Below are positions 35,328-50,300 of a stretch of DNA of 64,000 bases, piece by piece. The stretch spans positions 8,527,316 through 8,591,315 of the forward strand of contig NC_134955.1 of assembly GCF_965638725.1 (NCBI RefSeq), in the 5' to 3' direction. The stretch's first letter is position 1; every line of letters starts with the position of its first letter. A program made the translations under genes and the position numbers. The notes under the pieces were generated by a model. That model saw nothing but the letters and a program-made list of their open reading frames with translations. It searched no databases and was not told where the DNA came from. The stretch comes from Aptenodytes patagonicus (taxonomy: Eukaryota; Chordata; Aves; Sphenisciformes; Spheniscidae).

Positions 35328-38300
35328 AAATACTTGCCATGTGAAGCTTTTCAATACTGAATTGTGCTAGTTACTTAACAGGGGATAGCTTACAAAAATG
35401 TAAACAAGTGTGGAACCTGATCTAGTGAAGGTACTTACTTCTTTATGTGAGTATCCTAATGAAGTGCATGTATTACATTCCTGATATTTTTGCAGATGAA
35501 ATATGAGTCCCATATTTAGCCCACTGAACGTACATCTTTCCTGTTACAGTCTTTGTGTACAGGAAAGGATATGATCACATCAGTTCAATTTAGAAAGCCT
35601 GTAGGGGAGGAAATGTGAAGCAGATACTTAAAAACAACAATAAACTTTTAATTTGCTTTGGTCTCCATTTTTCATCATGCTAGTGTAGTGCAGAGAAACA
35701 ATGAAATGTTTTTGATGTAACCTTCTAGTAAGCATTAGGTGGCAGTAGTGTGTTGTATTTGGCAGCTGCTTTGTCAGGTTTTTTTATCTTCTGCAATCTT
35801 TAGTGCAGTGTAATAAATGGAGAAAACGTATTTTATTTCTATATAGCTTTTATAAAATGCTGATTTATGGTTGTTCTGACTGTATGTGACTGTAAGGGCA
35901 GCCATTGTTTGGACTCTCGTATACGTAGGTGGGATTAGCATACTGTAGTTTCTGCACAGTATTCATGACTTATTTTCTGATACACAGTATTGAACAGTGA
36001 TAATATTAACTGCAAATATTCTGCTGAGAAACATGCTGTTAATGGCTGAGTTCAGTTTTTCAGCCTTTACTTTTTCAGAAGCCGTTACCATTTCTAAATT
36101 TAATATAGCCTGTTAGATGAAGTATGTTTTTATGCTTTACTTTTTTTTTCCTTAGATAAAAACCAAACTTAAGCTCAAGAGAATGTTGGTAGGAAGATAA
36201 TTAACCTTTCGTCATAGTGGTGTTATTGTCACTCCAGATCTTACACAAGTGCGTTACCTTGTGACCCTTTCAGAGGGTTTTTTCCCTTCATCCTTGTTTC
36301 TCACAGGTAAAGGATCTCAAGGCGTTTGGAACTGGTGTTGCATTGTATTCATTGGGCAGGATGATCAATTAATAGAAGAAGAGCAAGAAAGTGTTGACAG
36401 AACATGCTATCTAATTAGTACCTGATGAACCATGTAGGCCACAGAGCCCAGAGTGTAATGTTGCTTCAGGGTAGCTCCTATACAAGACCTTTCTATGCAA
36501 AATAAGCCTGTAGAAAAGCTAAAAAAGAATATTTTAGCATAGTTCCAGTGTTGGAACAAATCTTCATTGCTGAAAAACTTCACCTTCCACTGTAAACTTG
36601 GGGAAAGCTGGGGATACTTAATTCATAAAAGAGCATGTATCAAAGTATCAAGCCTGTGTTTTGTACAAATCTTGCTCTTAAAAATCATGTAGCCTTTTGT
36701 TTGTTTAGGTCTTTTTTTATGTAAGAGGCGATCTACAAATTATGGAAATAGATTAAATAGGATTTTTAAAATAAAACTATGTAGTTTTTCGTCCTGCTTT
36801 TTGGAGTAGTAAGAAAGAAATACTAGAGATTTCTTGATGGCTCGTGTGATAAAATAGCAAGCAAAATCATTCGAAGTTAAGAGCAGGTAGCACCACAACG
36901 CTTTGAGATTCCACCCGAACTGTTTTTCTATTACATATTAGTTTGTAATAGTTTTTCAGTTGAAAATTAAGTAATTTTGAATTGAAAAGCTCCTAGAGTC
37001 TAGCAAGGTAGTGCTGCCAGAATTATTTGGTTACTGGTAATCAGGGTTTTTTCCATTCATTTGTATAAATATATTGGTAATTAATTCATACTGTTCATTC
37101 AGAAATTCTCCCTCCTTCCACGATAGGAGAAAAGCTCAATGTTTACATGTTTAAAACAAACATTTTTCAAAATGAATTCATTTTCTCCTGCAGTTTAAGC
37201 TTCTCTACTTTACTGAAATAAACCACTTCCTGTTTTAGAATACTTTTATTGAATAAATCACTTAAATTTTTGTAAAATACTTAAGCGGTTTTTTTCATCC
37301 TGCCCTAATTTAATGAGTTCAGCTGGTGAAGCTGGAAAATGGCTTCTTTCTGTGACCTTTCAGTGAGTGCCACAGGGTGGGGGCCAAGTGCATGTTTGTC
37401 ATCTTTTTTCTTGACCAGCACAGGTAGCTAAAACATGTGCTTTTCTTAAATTTAGTTATCCAAAAATTCAAATTCCAGTTTAATAAACAATTTTATAATT
37501 CAGTTTGTGTTCTGATTTTAAATCATCACAGAATGGATTCTGCAAGAAAGAGTTCAGCCCTAAAGCATAACAGCTAGTCTACATAGATTCTAATCTGTGT
37601 ATCGTACTGCCCATAACCAGAGTAAATGATCATTTGGAGTCGGTGTGCTTCATTGCTCAAATATAGCTGTCATATACATGGTGTAGGTAATACCAAATAT
37701 GTGTGTTAATTCTATTACATGCTGATAGGGATTTGTGGCTTAAAGTATTCAGTGTGACAATGTATGTAAAATTAGCAAAAGCGTTAACTTTAAATGTAAT
37801 TATGTAGCTCCCAGAGTGTTGTAATTGCATTATATGGTTCCTTTTTTGTGCTGTGTCCAGCAGGGAGACTGTTCAGCTTTACATTTTGGTGCTCTGTCAG
37901 CTGATCTGGAACTTTCAATACATGCCGCATAATTTGATTAAAAATATTGCTACAAGCCTTATAATGACAGAGTATAGAACTGGAAATGTGCAGTTTTACT
38001 GGGGTGTGGGGTGGTGAGGGGAACCCACTCTCCTATACCGTGTTAAGCTTAGCTATAGTATTTCAGATACACAAGTTTAATATCTTGGATAGTTCTAAAC
38101 ATAAATCTGTTGAGCCCTGAGACCAATAGAACCAGAATGTCTAGTTTTGTGATAATCATCATGAGGTCGAGGGCCTTGACCAGCCACACTTTAAATTGCC
38201 TGAGGACAGAGATTTCTGGAAGGGTACCCTTTGTCAAAAACCTGAAGTCAGTATGAACTTTGCAATGGAGGCAAGGTTTTTCCACTAGCTATCACATTAG

Positions 38301-41300
38301 TCTCATGTTCACATTCTGCGGTAAGAGACTTTCAGGTAGGCACTTGGATCAAAGCAACAAAACTCTTCCATTTCCAAATGTAATTTTAGAAAGAAGAGGG
38401 ATGCTGCACTAAGCTTGATTTTCCAAACTTGAGTCCAAACTATTGGAATATGAAGACTGAACGCTGGCTTTTTGTGGAGAGAGAGAAAAAAAATTGAGTA
38501 CAAATACAGAGAATGTCAGCCTACCGTATCATTTTGATTCTTGAAATGATTGAGAAGAGTTGTTGATTTCTTAGATACTTACAGATGCGGCTTAAAACAT
38601 TGTGTTCATGTGGCTAGATTAAGGAATCTTGTTTTACGAAATGTAATTTCTTTCTAATAAAAATGTGTCCATGTGGTCTGTAGCTAACTAGAGAAATGGA
38701 TGCAATTATATGACCCAATCCAGCCCTTGTTTAGAAGTTAATTTCTCCAGATTTCTATGAGCATTTGGTCAGATCAACACAGATTTGGTTGTTGGTTTAA
38801 ATCTAGCCAAGGCTGGTGGTGTCTTAATTGCTACCACAGAGCAACCATTTGGCCTGTGTGAGATGAATGTTGTCAAGGTGCCTTCTGCAAGGCGGACATT
38901 CATCCACTGGGAATGTATCAAGAAAGTTTTCATTAATTGGTCCCTTTGTTGGCATTTGTGGCAGAGCAGCCAAAAACTGAGTATGAACAGACACTCTATG
39001 TCAGGGGCTGAGATTTATTGGCAAGTCCCAGTAAAAACTGGTATTTACTACATATATTGTAAGCAGGGGCAAAGGACTTTCCTCCTGAAGAACAGCCTGG
39101 CATTAAATTTACTCAGATTTCTTTTTTTGTTGTTGTTTCAAAGGCAGGGAAATGTAACAAGAATTCATACTACGATTGGAAATTAAATAGGAAATAGCTG
39201 GTTATTTTTCTTCTTAATGTTGACTGTCTTGCAGCTTCCTTTTAATATGATGTGAAGTGTTATGATGAGCTCTGTAGTCTACAGACAAATTTGTATGGAC
39301 CTATGCATACTTCTGTCAGATGAGAACACTTGACAGTTTTTATCCTGACCTCATTAGCTTAACCTGTAGATAATAACAATTACAGTTGATAATGTATAAA
39401 TGTTGTGTAAAGCATGAGAAATGTTTTTAAACATAGTTTCCAATTTTGATACTTTTATGTTCATGTTAACTCCTGCATTTTGTTCTTGTTGTTTTTGAAG
39501 GATGCATTTCGTTATATTGCAAGGGACATACTGGTAATGATTTGTACATTTTGTCTTAGTGCAACACACTTGTTTGTTGCTAAACTTTGTATAGACCAAG
39601 ACTGTTTGTGTTAGGCTTTCTGTTCTGCTTGCTTATGCCCATTTTGTCTTTAAAAGAATTTTAACTTATTTTATATTATAGTGTGGAATAAATAAAATAA
39701 TAGTTTAGACTTATTAACCAAAAAACTGTCATATATTGACTCGAGAGAGAGAATTCTGGTTCTGAAATTTGAATATATTGCCTCTTCAATATTGAGCTTT
39801 TGATACAAGAATAAATAGATTGAACCGCCCCACATACTGATAATGTGATTTTTTAAAAGTGCTTGGTATTATTAATCTATGCAATTCCAGTAAGGAGTCA
39901 AAGTCTCATTCTGTTGGATTCCCAGCCATGAGTCTGGCAATGTTGTTTGAAAATAATGGCTTGGGTTTCTCTCTTCATCCAGCTGCTTCCAATGTTTACC
40001 CTCCTCATTCTTTTTCTCTTCTGAACAGCATAGTATCCAACTCTTGTGTCCACTTGCTGTCATTCATCTAACTCTCCTATCAGTGGAAATGGATGTCATT
40101 GATGTGTACTGCTGTTATCTCATACTATCCGATGCTCATCCATGGTGACTTTCACTTTTGCAATGTTAATCCAACCGACCCTTTGCATACCAGTTTTGTG
40201 ACTTTTACCTCTTCTGTCGGCGATTTTAATTCAATTCTGTCATTCATCAAAAATGGTAGCTTCACCAGATATGGAATAGTGCTCTATTTGTAAAGTTTGG
40301 GTTGAATTTCTCTTCCCTGACCATTACCGAGTGCCTTTCACCACTGCTTATTTTTTAATATAAATACTGATCTTTTTACAAACTGCAGGAGGTATTGTAG
40401 TGTAGGTCATGAACATTGTGGCTTCCTGTTACTTTTACTGTAACAAAAAAAAAGAGATAATTCATACTTGGCTGGAAGTCTTATTTCTAGCTGCATTATG
40501 TGAAACAAATACTGTCAGGCTATAAAACTGTCATAGCTACTACTATATGCCTAACTTGGAGAAAGGGAGAAGGATGCTAAGAGATACTAAGTTAATTTTA
40601 AATGTTAATATTCTATTACTGACTCTTATTTACAGCTTAGATTTAGTCATTAGATGTAGTTCCTACAAAAACACAAGTACTTGAATGCACGTACCTAATC
40701 CCTGTTAAAATCTTACTACTTGATTTACTCAGGAACTTAGGGCACATCTCTAGCTTTAAATATATCCCTTATTTAAACATAAGCACACATACCCTGTTGA
40801 AATAAAGCAGGAATTCAAGACTAGTCTAAACTTGTCAGTTTAATTTAGCAAGGTGATTCCATGAGACTGTAGGTAATTTCAGAGTTAAAAATCTTTAATA
40901 AACCTTATAGTTTAGAAATTTACTATGCTGTAACTGTTGGTAGTACTGACTGCTTAGTGGTTACTTTGACTCATGATAGTAAGTCCAGAATAGTCTAACT
41001 CTTTAATTTTTCAATTCTAATGGTTTCATCATTGTTCTATGTCTGTCTTTACTTTTGAATTTTAGAACCTTAATAATGGGTTCCCTTTCGGGGGAAAAAA
41101 AAATAAAAGGTGTATAATAAAAATTAAAAAGTCTTAAAATATTTCTCAAAAATTCTTGTCTCAGGAGAGGTGGCCAAGATTTAATGCAGCCACATCTCGT
41201 TCATCCTTTTTATGTTTTTATTTGCTGCTGCAGATTTCTCCAAATGTTTGACAGCTTTGCATGAAATAGTGGAAAGTAGGAAAGACAAAGCTATAGAAAG

Positions 41301-44300
41301 TGGAGAGTACTCCTTACTTCAACCTTGGAAAAACTTTAGAGCTGATGTACTTCATTTTTGCTCAGTCAGAAAAAATAGAAAGTTTACATTTTAAATAGGC
41401 TTACTTAAAAGCTGTGTAATTTTAGGGGGGAGAAGTTCTTTACAGTTGTCTGTGAAATACATAGTAGTACATGAAAGCACTTCTTCCAAATTTTTGTTTA
41501 AGTTATGAAAAAGTAGTAGTTTTCATAGAAAACAAAACCTCCTGTTTTGATGTATGGAACTGGGGATGTGGTGCACCTTTGGTTTTTAAAGTGAATACCC
41601 TTATACACAAGGCAAAATAACCATGGTAATGTATTAAGTAATAAATGAGAAGGAATAGTACTTTCTTAACCTTTCCTAAATAATCAGCCTTTTCAATTTG
41701 TCATGTGGAAAAGTAGTTATGAGCAAAAGTTTGTCTATACTAAGCGGTTTAGTTATCGTGTATTCCACAGTTTAGCAAGAGATTACAAATTTAGTGTAAA
41801 ACCTATGCCAGTATGCTTCACCCCTCCCTTCCCAGTAAGTCGTATTAAGTTGATTCTCACTGGGTGCTGTAAGTTTCTTTTGAAAAATAAATTCGTGAGC
41901 ACCAATAAGAAATGTACGTTAAATTGATTTAACTAGAGGTTTTCTGCTTGCTAATTTGAATTTGATTAAAATCAATCAACCCTGTTACATTTATTGCATA
42001 AAGTTAAGCAACTCATACAAGTGTTTGGAGGATAGGGACCTTAGCGTGTCATCTCTGTGTTGCTTGATTTGCTTAACCAGCTATCGTAGTTTCTCATCTT
42101 GTGGTATGAGAGTTCTTAAGGTCTGTTGGTATGGTTATTGAGGTGTAATACCATTACAGGTATTGACCAAATGGTCTTTATTAACTTCCAGGGATTAAAG
42201 TACAGGGATTAATTTTGCAATTCTTAAAGTGCAGAAGAGACCAAACTTCATGGAGTATAAAGTAGGCAGAAATAAAGAATGTAGCAGTTGAATATGCTCT
42301 AGTGTGTTCCAAATCCTTATACAAACCCTGTGGGTGAAAACCATATGTGTGGTACACTGTATAAATAAAAATATCACTGTATAAATAAAATACGTGATGG
42401 AACTCAAGTAATTTTCAGAGTCTACACTTTTAATTATTTGGTGAATGCAAGAACTTTAACACCTTTTTTCTGAGACAGAAGAAGTTTGCTCACTTGCTTG
42501 TTCTTTATTCTGTAGTAGGTATCAAAGGCAACAGATTAGCATAATTAATTTACCTAAACCAAGATGTTCCATGAAAAATTTCAAAATTTTTGGATACTTA
42601 GATAACTATGAACTGAACCTGTATCTGTGTTTCAAAGTACGTTTGCCAGGTGATATGTTGTTCCCCACTGTTCAGCCATTTGGGTAAAGTACAGTCTGAT
42701 GTATATTAAAAATAAGACAGTTCAATACAGTTGTTTTAGAAAGGTATAGTAACGATACTGTAATTGAAAAGGGCATGAGGTTAAGTTTGTATTAGCCGGC
42801 TTTTCTGTTTCCCTGAAACACTAAAAATTTCACCGAGTCTCCAACAGATAATGTTTAAAGTGTGTTTTTCATTTGAGCTTTGGACTTCAAGGTTCGTGCT
42901 TTTTCAGATTTTTCTTAGTGATTGTAAAAACTAAACCAAACAAAAACGCTAAAAAAAAAAAAAGAAAAAAGAAAAAACAAAAACCTTAAACCAAGAGCCA
43001 GAGTCCTCAAGAAATACTATGACAATGTGATGTTTAAGATAAACATCAGGGGAGCGAGCAGTATGGTATGTATGTGTAAGGTATTTTTTGTAGTTAACAT
43101 GAACTAATATATTTCCATATCAATCAGTTTATTTTTTAACATTCACAGCAACTACAAAGCATCATATGCTGTAAAGTGATATAAATTCCAGACAGTCTTT
43201 AGTAATGGAAAGAAGTTAGCAAATTACTTATAGTAGAGGTATAAAAAAGGAAAACTAGAGTGAGCATACATCTCTAACCTTCTTCCTTTTCCCCTCCCTC
43301 TGTCAGACTCAGGAAGATATCCTTTATTGTTTTTATAAAGTCCTGTTAAGTAGTTACATGTTAGTAAAAGTAGTAGTTTACATGTTAGTAAAAATTATTA
43401 CTGTGTTTAAAAATCAAGATGAGTGCTCAGCGAAAAGCTATTTTTATGGAAGTACTGCTTCTTAAAAACGTTACGCATATGCAGCCAGAAAGATTTATAT
43501 ATCCTAAGTGCAGTAATACAGCTGAAAGTAGTGCTCAGGTGCCAGGTATGAATGATACGAAGATAATTTGCACAGATTTTGAGAAGTGATATTGCAGGAG
43601 ACATTGGGGGGCTCTTAACATTTTGAGTAAGAACTTATAACTGGATGCATAGAGGAAGAGATGAACAATAGTTCAGTTTGAGTAGAAGGAGATAGGTCGA
43701 GTAGAAAACGGGCTTGTCTGTTTTCATTACGGAGCTCGTACATGGTTGCAGCTGAGATTAACCCAGAAATAAGGCTGAATGGGAAAAGAGGAGGAGATCA
43801 GAAACGTACATCATGTTTCACCTCCCTCAAAACAAAACCAAACCCCCTGGCTCTGTTGAGGCAGCTCCTCTGAAGGGTATGCTGGTGTTGTGGTTTAACC
43901 CCAGCCGGCAACCAAGCACCACACAGCTGCTTGCTCACCCTGCCCCCGCCTCCCACCCCCGGTGGGATGGGAGAGAGAATCAGAAGAGCAAAAGTAAGAA
44001 AACTCGTGGGTTGAGATAACAACAGTTTAACAATTAAAATAAAAATAATGATAATAAATTGTAATGAAAAGGAAAACAACAAGAGAGAGAACGAAAAGAA
44101 CAAAACCCAGGAAAAATAAGTGATGCAACTGCTCACCACCTGCCGACCGATGCCCAGCCAGTCCCCGAGCAGTGATCACTGCCCCCCGGCCAACTCCCCC
44201 CAGTTTATATACTGAGCATGACGTCATATGGTATGGAATATCCCTTTGGCCAGTTTGGGTCAGCTGTCCTGGCTGTGCCCCCTCCCAGCTTCTTGTGCAT

Positions 44301-47300
44301 CTGGCAAAGCATGGGAAGCTAAAAAGTCCTTGACTTAGTGTAAGCACTACTTAGCAACAACTAAAACATCAGTGTGTTATCAACATGATTCTCCTAAATC
44401 CAAAACACAGCACTGTACCAGCTACTAGGAAGAAAATTAACTCTATCCCAGCCGAAACCAGGACAACTGGAGAGGGAGGAGAATCAGAAGCAAGAATATG
44501 GTAACCAGGAATGAAGGAAGATACCAAAAAAAGAGTATGGTTGATTAATGTCTGAAGTATTGATGGAGGACATTACTCTCTTTAAACTTCAGTTAAACCT
44601 ACCAACTAGTAGGTTGGTTGAAACTTTGGTAAGGTGTCCTCTGTGGTTGGTGTCTGAGCTGGCTGAACAGGGTCTAAAACAGCTGGAGAGAGGATACCTC
44701 GTTTGTTGTCTCAGAGATTAAAGAGAAGGGTATGGGCAGTTGAATCAAGGGTGGATTTTTGCTACAGACAAGCATTCTTGGATTTTGATCAGTCAGCTGG
44801 AGAGTAGGAAAAGGGAGTCAATGAGAACAGGTACATAATGAATTCAGATGAAATGGGATCACTGTGGGGAAAAAAAAAAAGGATTAGAGTAAAAGAGCAG
44901 AGGTTTGAGGATTTTTCTTAGTGTAGATGTAGGCTACTAAAGGTATTGGATGGTAATAGAGGAATAAGCCCAACAGAGGAAGGAGCAAATAGTTTCAGAA
45001 AGCATGGAGACCAAAATGAATGGGGGGAGAGAGAGACTGATTTTAATTAGTAGATCCCTTACAATGTAGTTGTTGTTAGTTACATTAAATTGTAGTCTTT
45101 TGAATATAAAAATTGCATATGCTACAAATATTAAATTTTCCAAATCTATAGGAAAGAAGTTAAAAGCTAAATGATAAATCTGAAAAATAATGATTTTTCT
45201 CCATTATTCAAGAAATGAACAGAATCGCCTTTTCTGCATTGATGGATTACTGTTTTTCAGTGACTACTTCCGCTATAGTCCAAAATTATTTTTCAGTCAG
45301 GCGAAGTTTCGGTATAGCAAAGGAAAAGTGTGACCAATTTTGTGGGGGTGTTTTCTCAACATTCTTGGCAGGAGAGAAGCTGGTATTCTTAGTGCTGTTT
45401 TGGGCAATTGGTCAGTAATGTTTTCATGTATCTGTAAGAAACTGATCTGAGAAGGTGTGGTCTTGTGGCCAATCCAAACATACAACAATAAGAGCAACAG
45501 TTTTCTGGCAGTGCTATTCAAATGTAGTTAAGTTTCGGTGGTACTACGCCTGGTACAATATTCCTTGGATAGGCCTTTACATCCTTTTGGGTGTAAGCTT
45601 GTAGGAGACTGCTTACAGTATCATCCAAATGGAGTGAAATATACAGCAGTCATGTAACTCTCTTTTTGGGTATTATAATTAACCCGACAATATTTGGGGT
45701 GGGTCCAAATTTTAAATATAGCATCTGAAATATTTTAAAATAATGAAGTATCTTTTTTTAGGTAAAATATTGCTTTGAGGAGTAACTGCTGGATGCATAC
45801 CTCAAACATAATTGTTAAAATAACATTGCTAAAAGGAAACCATATAAGTCTTTAATGTGTTAAACACTATTTTGCCTTGTATGCTTATTAAGCATTGATT
45901 TTTTTTTTTTAAAAATGACCTTTCGCAAACATGGTATACAATCAACCACCAAGATTAAAATCCTGTTAAGATTGAAATACAACTGGAAAAGCTAAGGTTT
46001 TCAGAAAAATTGATTTGAAAACAATACATTTAAATAGTTATTACAGTACAACATGATGAATGCCGACAGAACACTGAATTTAGTGCCTACCAAATAAAGG
46101 TATAATTATTCATTATCTAATTAGCTATTTAGAATACAATGACTAAATGCAATGACCAAAAATTTTTTATTTGTTTGTGCCTTAGAATTTTGTCATCTTC
46201 AGTTGGGGAGTTAAAAAAGGGATCTCTGGGAGAAACCTTTACGGATCGCTGCTGTGCTTCAGCCATATTTTCTGCAAGTTGCAAGCTAGTCCTCAGTCTT
46301 GAATGCAGAGATGAATTCAAGAGTGCTTACTGATATGGTGGAGCAAAATTCACATTTGTGTACAGACTTCATACTTGAGGTTGCAGGTACATTTATCTGC
46401 ATATGGAAAAATACCTGTGAAAAAACTTGAGATCAAAGCTTAGTATTTTGCTTTTATGTACATTCTCTTGTTGTCATACAGGGGATTTATCTGGGTAATA
46501 CCCATCAGTGCAAATGGCAGCTACATACATCGGTGAGCAAACAGACTCCAGTAGAAGTAGTCCCTTTAAATTTTTTATTTTATAAAGCACACATGATATT
46601 AGTATTATTTTCTTTCCTTTCCAAAATTAATTATAAACTAAAACCAAAGGGATTCGGTTAATCAGAACTCGGCTCAAACGCTTGTAGAACAGGTGTTCTA
46701 AGTCTTAAAATCTGCTGTACATATCAGTGCCCCAGCTGATGTTAGTATAAAGGGCGGAAGTTAAAGCTCCAGAATAAGGGATAGCTTTATGTATAACACA
46801 GTTGACAGTGGATAGGTCTGATTATATTGCAACTTTCTCATCTTAAATGCTGTTTCCTGTTGGTCCATCACTTATACTGAGCAATTTAAAATATCAGAAA
46901 AAGAGATTATTGGAGATGAATTAAAGCTACAGGAAGTTGGAGCTTTGAGGGTTCCTTTTCAGTAGACATTTGAACCAAAAAGAAGTCAGAATACTCTGTT
47001 CAGAACCTGTAGTAAAGTGGTAAAGAAAACATGTTGCCATTTCAATTATTATTGCCTATTTAACATGGGATTTCTTGCAGCCATGTCCTTGAATAACCAT
47101 TTCTTAACTAAAATGACACAATTTTGTAGCCAGTGATCCATGACTTTAAATATTTGGAAGGGCTATTGATTCACTGAACTGGAAGAAATTAAAGATGTTG
47201 AGGCATGTTTTCAAAAGTAGAATTACACGTATTATAAATTATATTTGATGATGTATATTCTATTTACCATTTAAATTAAAACAAAAAAGCTAAGTACATA

Positions 47301-50300
47301 TAATACAGCATTACATTTACCTGTAATAGCCTTAACTAAACATTGGTGGTGTTGTTTAAATCAGCTATGTGTAATATTACGAGAGCTGCTAGCACCTCCA
47401 GCACCTCCTCTTGTTCCCGTGTTGTGGTCCTCTGCATGTACCTATTTCTGTTTGTGGTAGTCATTCTCTCTAGGTAAATTGTCCATAAGACCAATGATTC
47501 CATCAGCAAATTATCCAGAAAATGCTGTCAGTGCGCGTGGTGACATTTGTGCCACTGGTGGTTTTGTTGCCATTTCAGTGGTCTAATTAAATTGGCAGTT
47601 TTCTCTTGTGCCCAGCGTCGTTGTCTCCCTTCCTTTGGCACCTTAGCTCAGACCTTCTCCTTTTCTCTGTCCTTTTAACTGAATATCAAATGCATTATTG
47701 ATTGCTCCTCTGCCACCCTCCTCACTTCCACTCCCCTCAACTTTTTTTGATTTTTTTTTTGATTGGCAGTATCATCCAGACAAACAGAAGGCAGATGCGC
47801 CAGCAGGAGAAGTGGAGGAGCGCATGCAGAGGTTCATCGAAATTGATCAAGCGTGGAAAATTCTAGGGAATGAAGAGACAAAAAAAGAGTATGACCTGCA
47901 GCAGCGTGGTAGGTTCCTGCCAAGGAGTGCTGTAGTGGCAGCAGCTCTTTAAATAAGCAGGGTCTGGGAGTGGTAGTTAGATGGTATTTTAAAATGCTGT
48001 TTATTGCTGAACCAAATGTTTCTTTCACTCTTGTCCTACTTTCAAATGTGGATCCATTATTTATAGCTTTTGCTACACATACATTAGCTAGTGAAAACAT
48101 TGAATTACTTCCAACAAAACATTAGGTGGCGTTATTCCTAATAATTTGAATGAATATGAAATTTATACTAATTACAAACCTTAGCCCTTTTAATTTTATT
48201 AAGGCAGCTTCATTAAGTGTTCTTAAATATAAGTCTTATACTACATTTTGTTGCAGTATCTTAGATATAGGTGTTAATCCATTTATACCTAGTGTTCAAT
48301 GTGTTATAGGTTTATAAGCACTTCAGAATCATTAAGACATTCTTTTTGGTTGTGTGTGTTATGGTAACTTTCATAATTCATCTGTAGTCTAAACTAGTCT
48401 TTTTAAAGCAGGTTTATAAATAATATTCCAATATAACACATTAACTAGGCAGCTCTAGCATGCATTTCTTTTTATACCTCTCAGAAAATAGCTTCTTAAA
48501 ACAGTGACAGGCTGTTGTGAGAAAGAAAGGGGGGAAATGTAGGTCAGGTCTGTCACACATGGGCTACCATTACATGAAGTGATAGGCTGTCTTTCTGCTC
48601 TGGCCTCAGGATAGGAGTCCCTCAGCCTTCCATTAGAACCTTCAATAAATGTATATCCACCCTACATGTTAATGGGGGGAGTCAATAATAGTGTATTGCC
48701 TGTGGGGAAAACACTCAGTCACACTCTGCAGTAACACACTCTGGTCCAGCATTGACGTGTAGCCACCACCACTTTTGAATGTGTCTGATAAAAGCCCACT
48801 GTCTCTGCAGCTTGTTATTGAATTCTCTTCCATTGTACATTGGCACACCATCAGACCTTTCTCTCTTGTGCTGATTTTTAACTCCCCTGCCGCTGCGGAT
48901 ACCAGAACTTTGAGAGACAAAGGCTTAGTCATTCTGGTAGATAGGCATCACTGCAGGATAAAAAGAGTGATATATAATTGTATATACCCAGTGTGAATTA
49001 TCTAGTTAAATAATCTTGTATTTCAGACTTTGTGTGCGTTTTGGAAAAGAGGGTGGAGGGATGAAAACAGAATTGTTGAATAAATATTTTAAAAGAACAG
49101 AAAAAATTGGATCTTGTGCTAATTTGTTATGTAAACAGTATTAAGATAAAACTTAAATAAATTTTTCACATCAAACTTATTTTTTTAAACGCCTGACTGT
49201 GATGCCAGAACAGGAATTTCTGCTACCCAGTGCTCTCATCCTATTGTACTCTTAGCATTGTAGTATCGGCTGTGTCTTCCATTTTCACAAATTGTACATG
49301 CACAGGAAAAAAGAAATATTGGAGATTAAGTTAGAAGTCTTTTGTCTATCTAGTGAGTTTTATCTAAAGCTTAAAATACAGACCATGAAGTTCCATTTTG
49401 CTTGGGTCAGGTTAATCCACTGAAGTCAAGACACCTACATCAAGATTTAATAAGCTACTTTGTTTTCCCATGGAATTTAAGGACATTGCTATAAATCAGT
49501 TTTGACAAAATTTATTCTACAGTATTTTAAAGGCTATCTGTATTTCCTGAGATTCTCTTGCATCCAGATGAGTTCTTCTAAAATCCATCTCAAGATTCTG
49601 TAAAAAAGACTTAGTAAATAAAGAAAACAAATTGTACATTTATTTACACAGGTATTTGGTAATGGTATGGTAATGGGATAAATGTATTTTAGTATAGAGG
49701 GTGCCATTCACAGAGGACCCAGTGTTTCAAGCTAAGCCACACGTAACATACATGTGCTGTGTTGCTGCATTCTTCGCAGCATGTTCCCTGGCAGCAAAAC
49801 GATGGTGAAATAAATTCTAGTTCTTTGAATGCCTGTCAGGCTGCTCCTGAAGTCATGATTCTAGACAAATTCGTAGACACTGCTGTAAAAGCTCACAGAA
49901 ACAAAGGAATTGAGACAGCTACTAAGGGGAATAGCGATGAGAGACATAATATAGCAAGTTGTAAGACTGCAAAGCCTAGGAAGCAGAATCTGAAGGATGC
50001 CAGTGTGCATGTGTGTGCGGCTGCCAGTCAGCACGAAGTCCTTTGCACTGTAGTCTTTTTCCCATTTCACAGATTGTTTATTTGTATATACCTTCTTGTG
50101 TTATACTAACTAAATCTTAATTACTTTGCTCAGAAATTCAGTGGCCAGAGAAGTTCTAAGAAGCTGGAATTCTGTGGGGCTCTATGGTTTTAATTGTGTT
50201 TTGGTTTTTTTTTATTGAATTGTTGAGAATAACAAGTGAATGTGCTTTTATAACTTACTACCGCTCTTCTCTGAAGGTATCACAATGATCTACTAATTTT

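Larger units (their letters stand above)
22422..47769 (+). other. DNAJC24: DNAJC24 intron 2 (25.3 kb)
   Basis: Long AT-rich intron with no additional coding exon that joins in phase. It holds a solo ERVL-type LTR (43886-44465), a CCAAT-dense block with inverted repeat (28630-28790), a protein-like minus-strand frame of unknown identity (32706-32890), A21 at 26439-26459 and C29 at 35296-35324. A homeodomain/E-box-rich block at about 47480-47640 lies just upstream of exon 3. Confidence 0.8.

Noticed and set aside
38785..39186. 133-codon plus-strand frame in DNAJC24 intron 2
   Set aside because: No domain or splice sites consistent with DNAJC24. Composition shifts along the frame, and no homologue was recognised.
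39859..40293. Adjacent open frames suggesting a LINE reverse transcriptase or endonuclease piece
   Set aside because: A short GDFNSIL-like word hinted at an endonuclease, but no other motif of CR1 ORF2 follows in order.
43798..44347. Frames of 68-113 codons on both strands
   Set aside because: They lie within the solo ERVL-type LTR, which does not code for protein.
46129..46333. Overlapping frames of about 64 codons on both strands
   Set aside because: The minus peptide looks somewhat protein-like but has no recognised family, no splice context and no poly(A) tail to mark a retrocopy.
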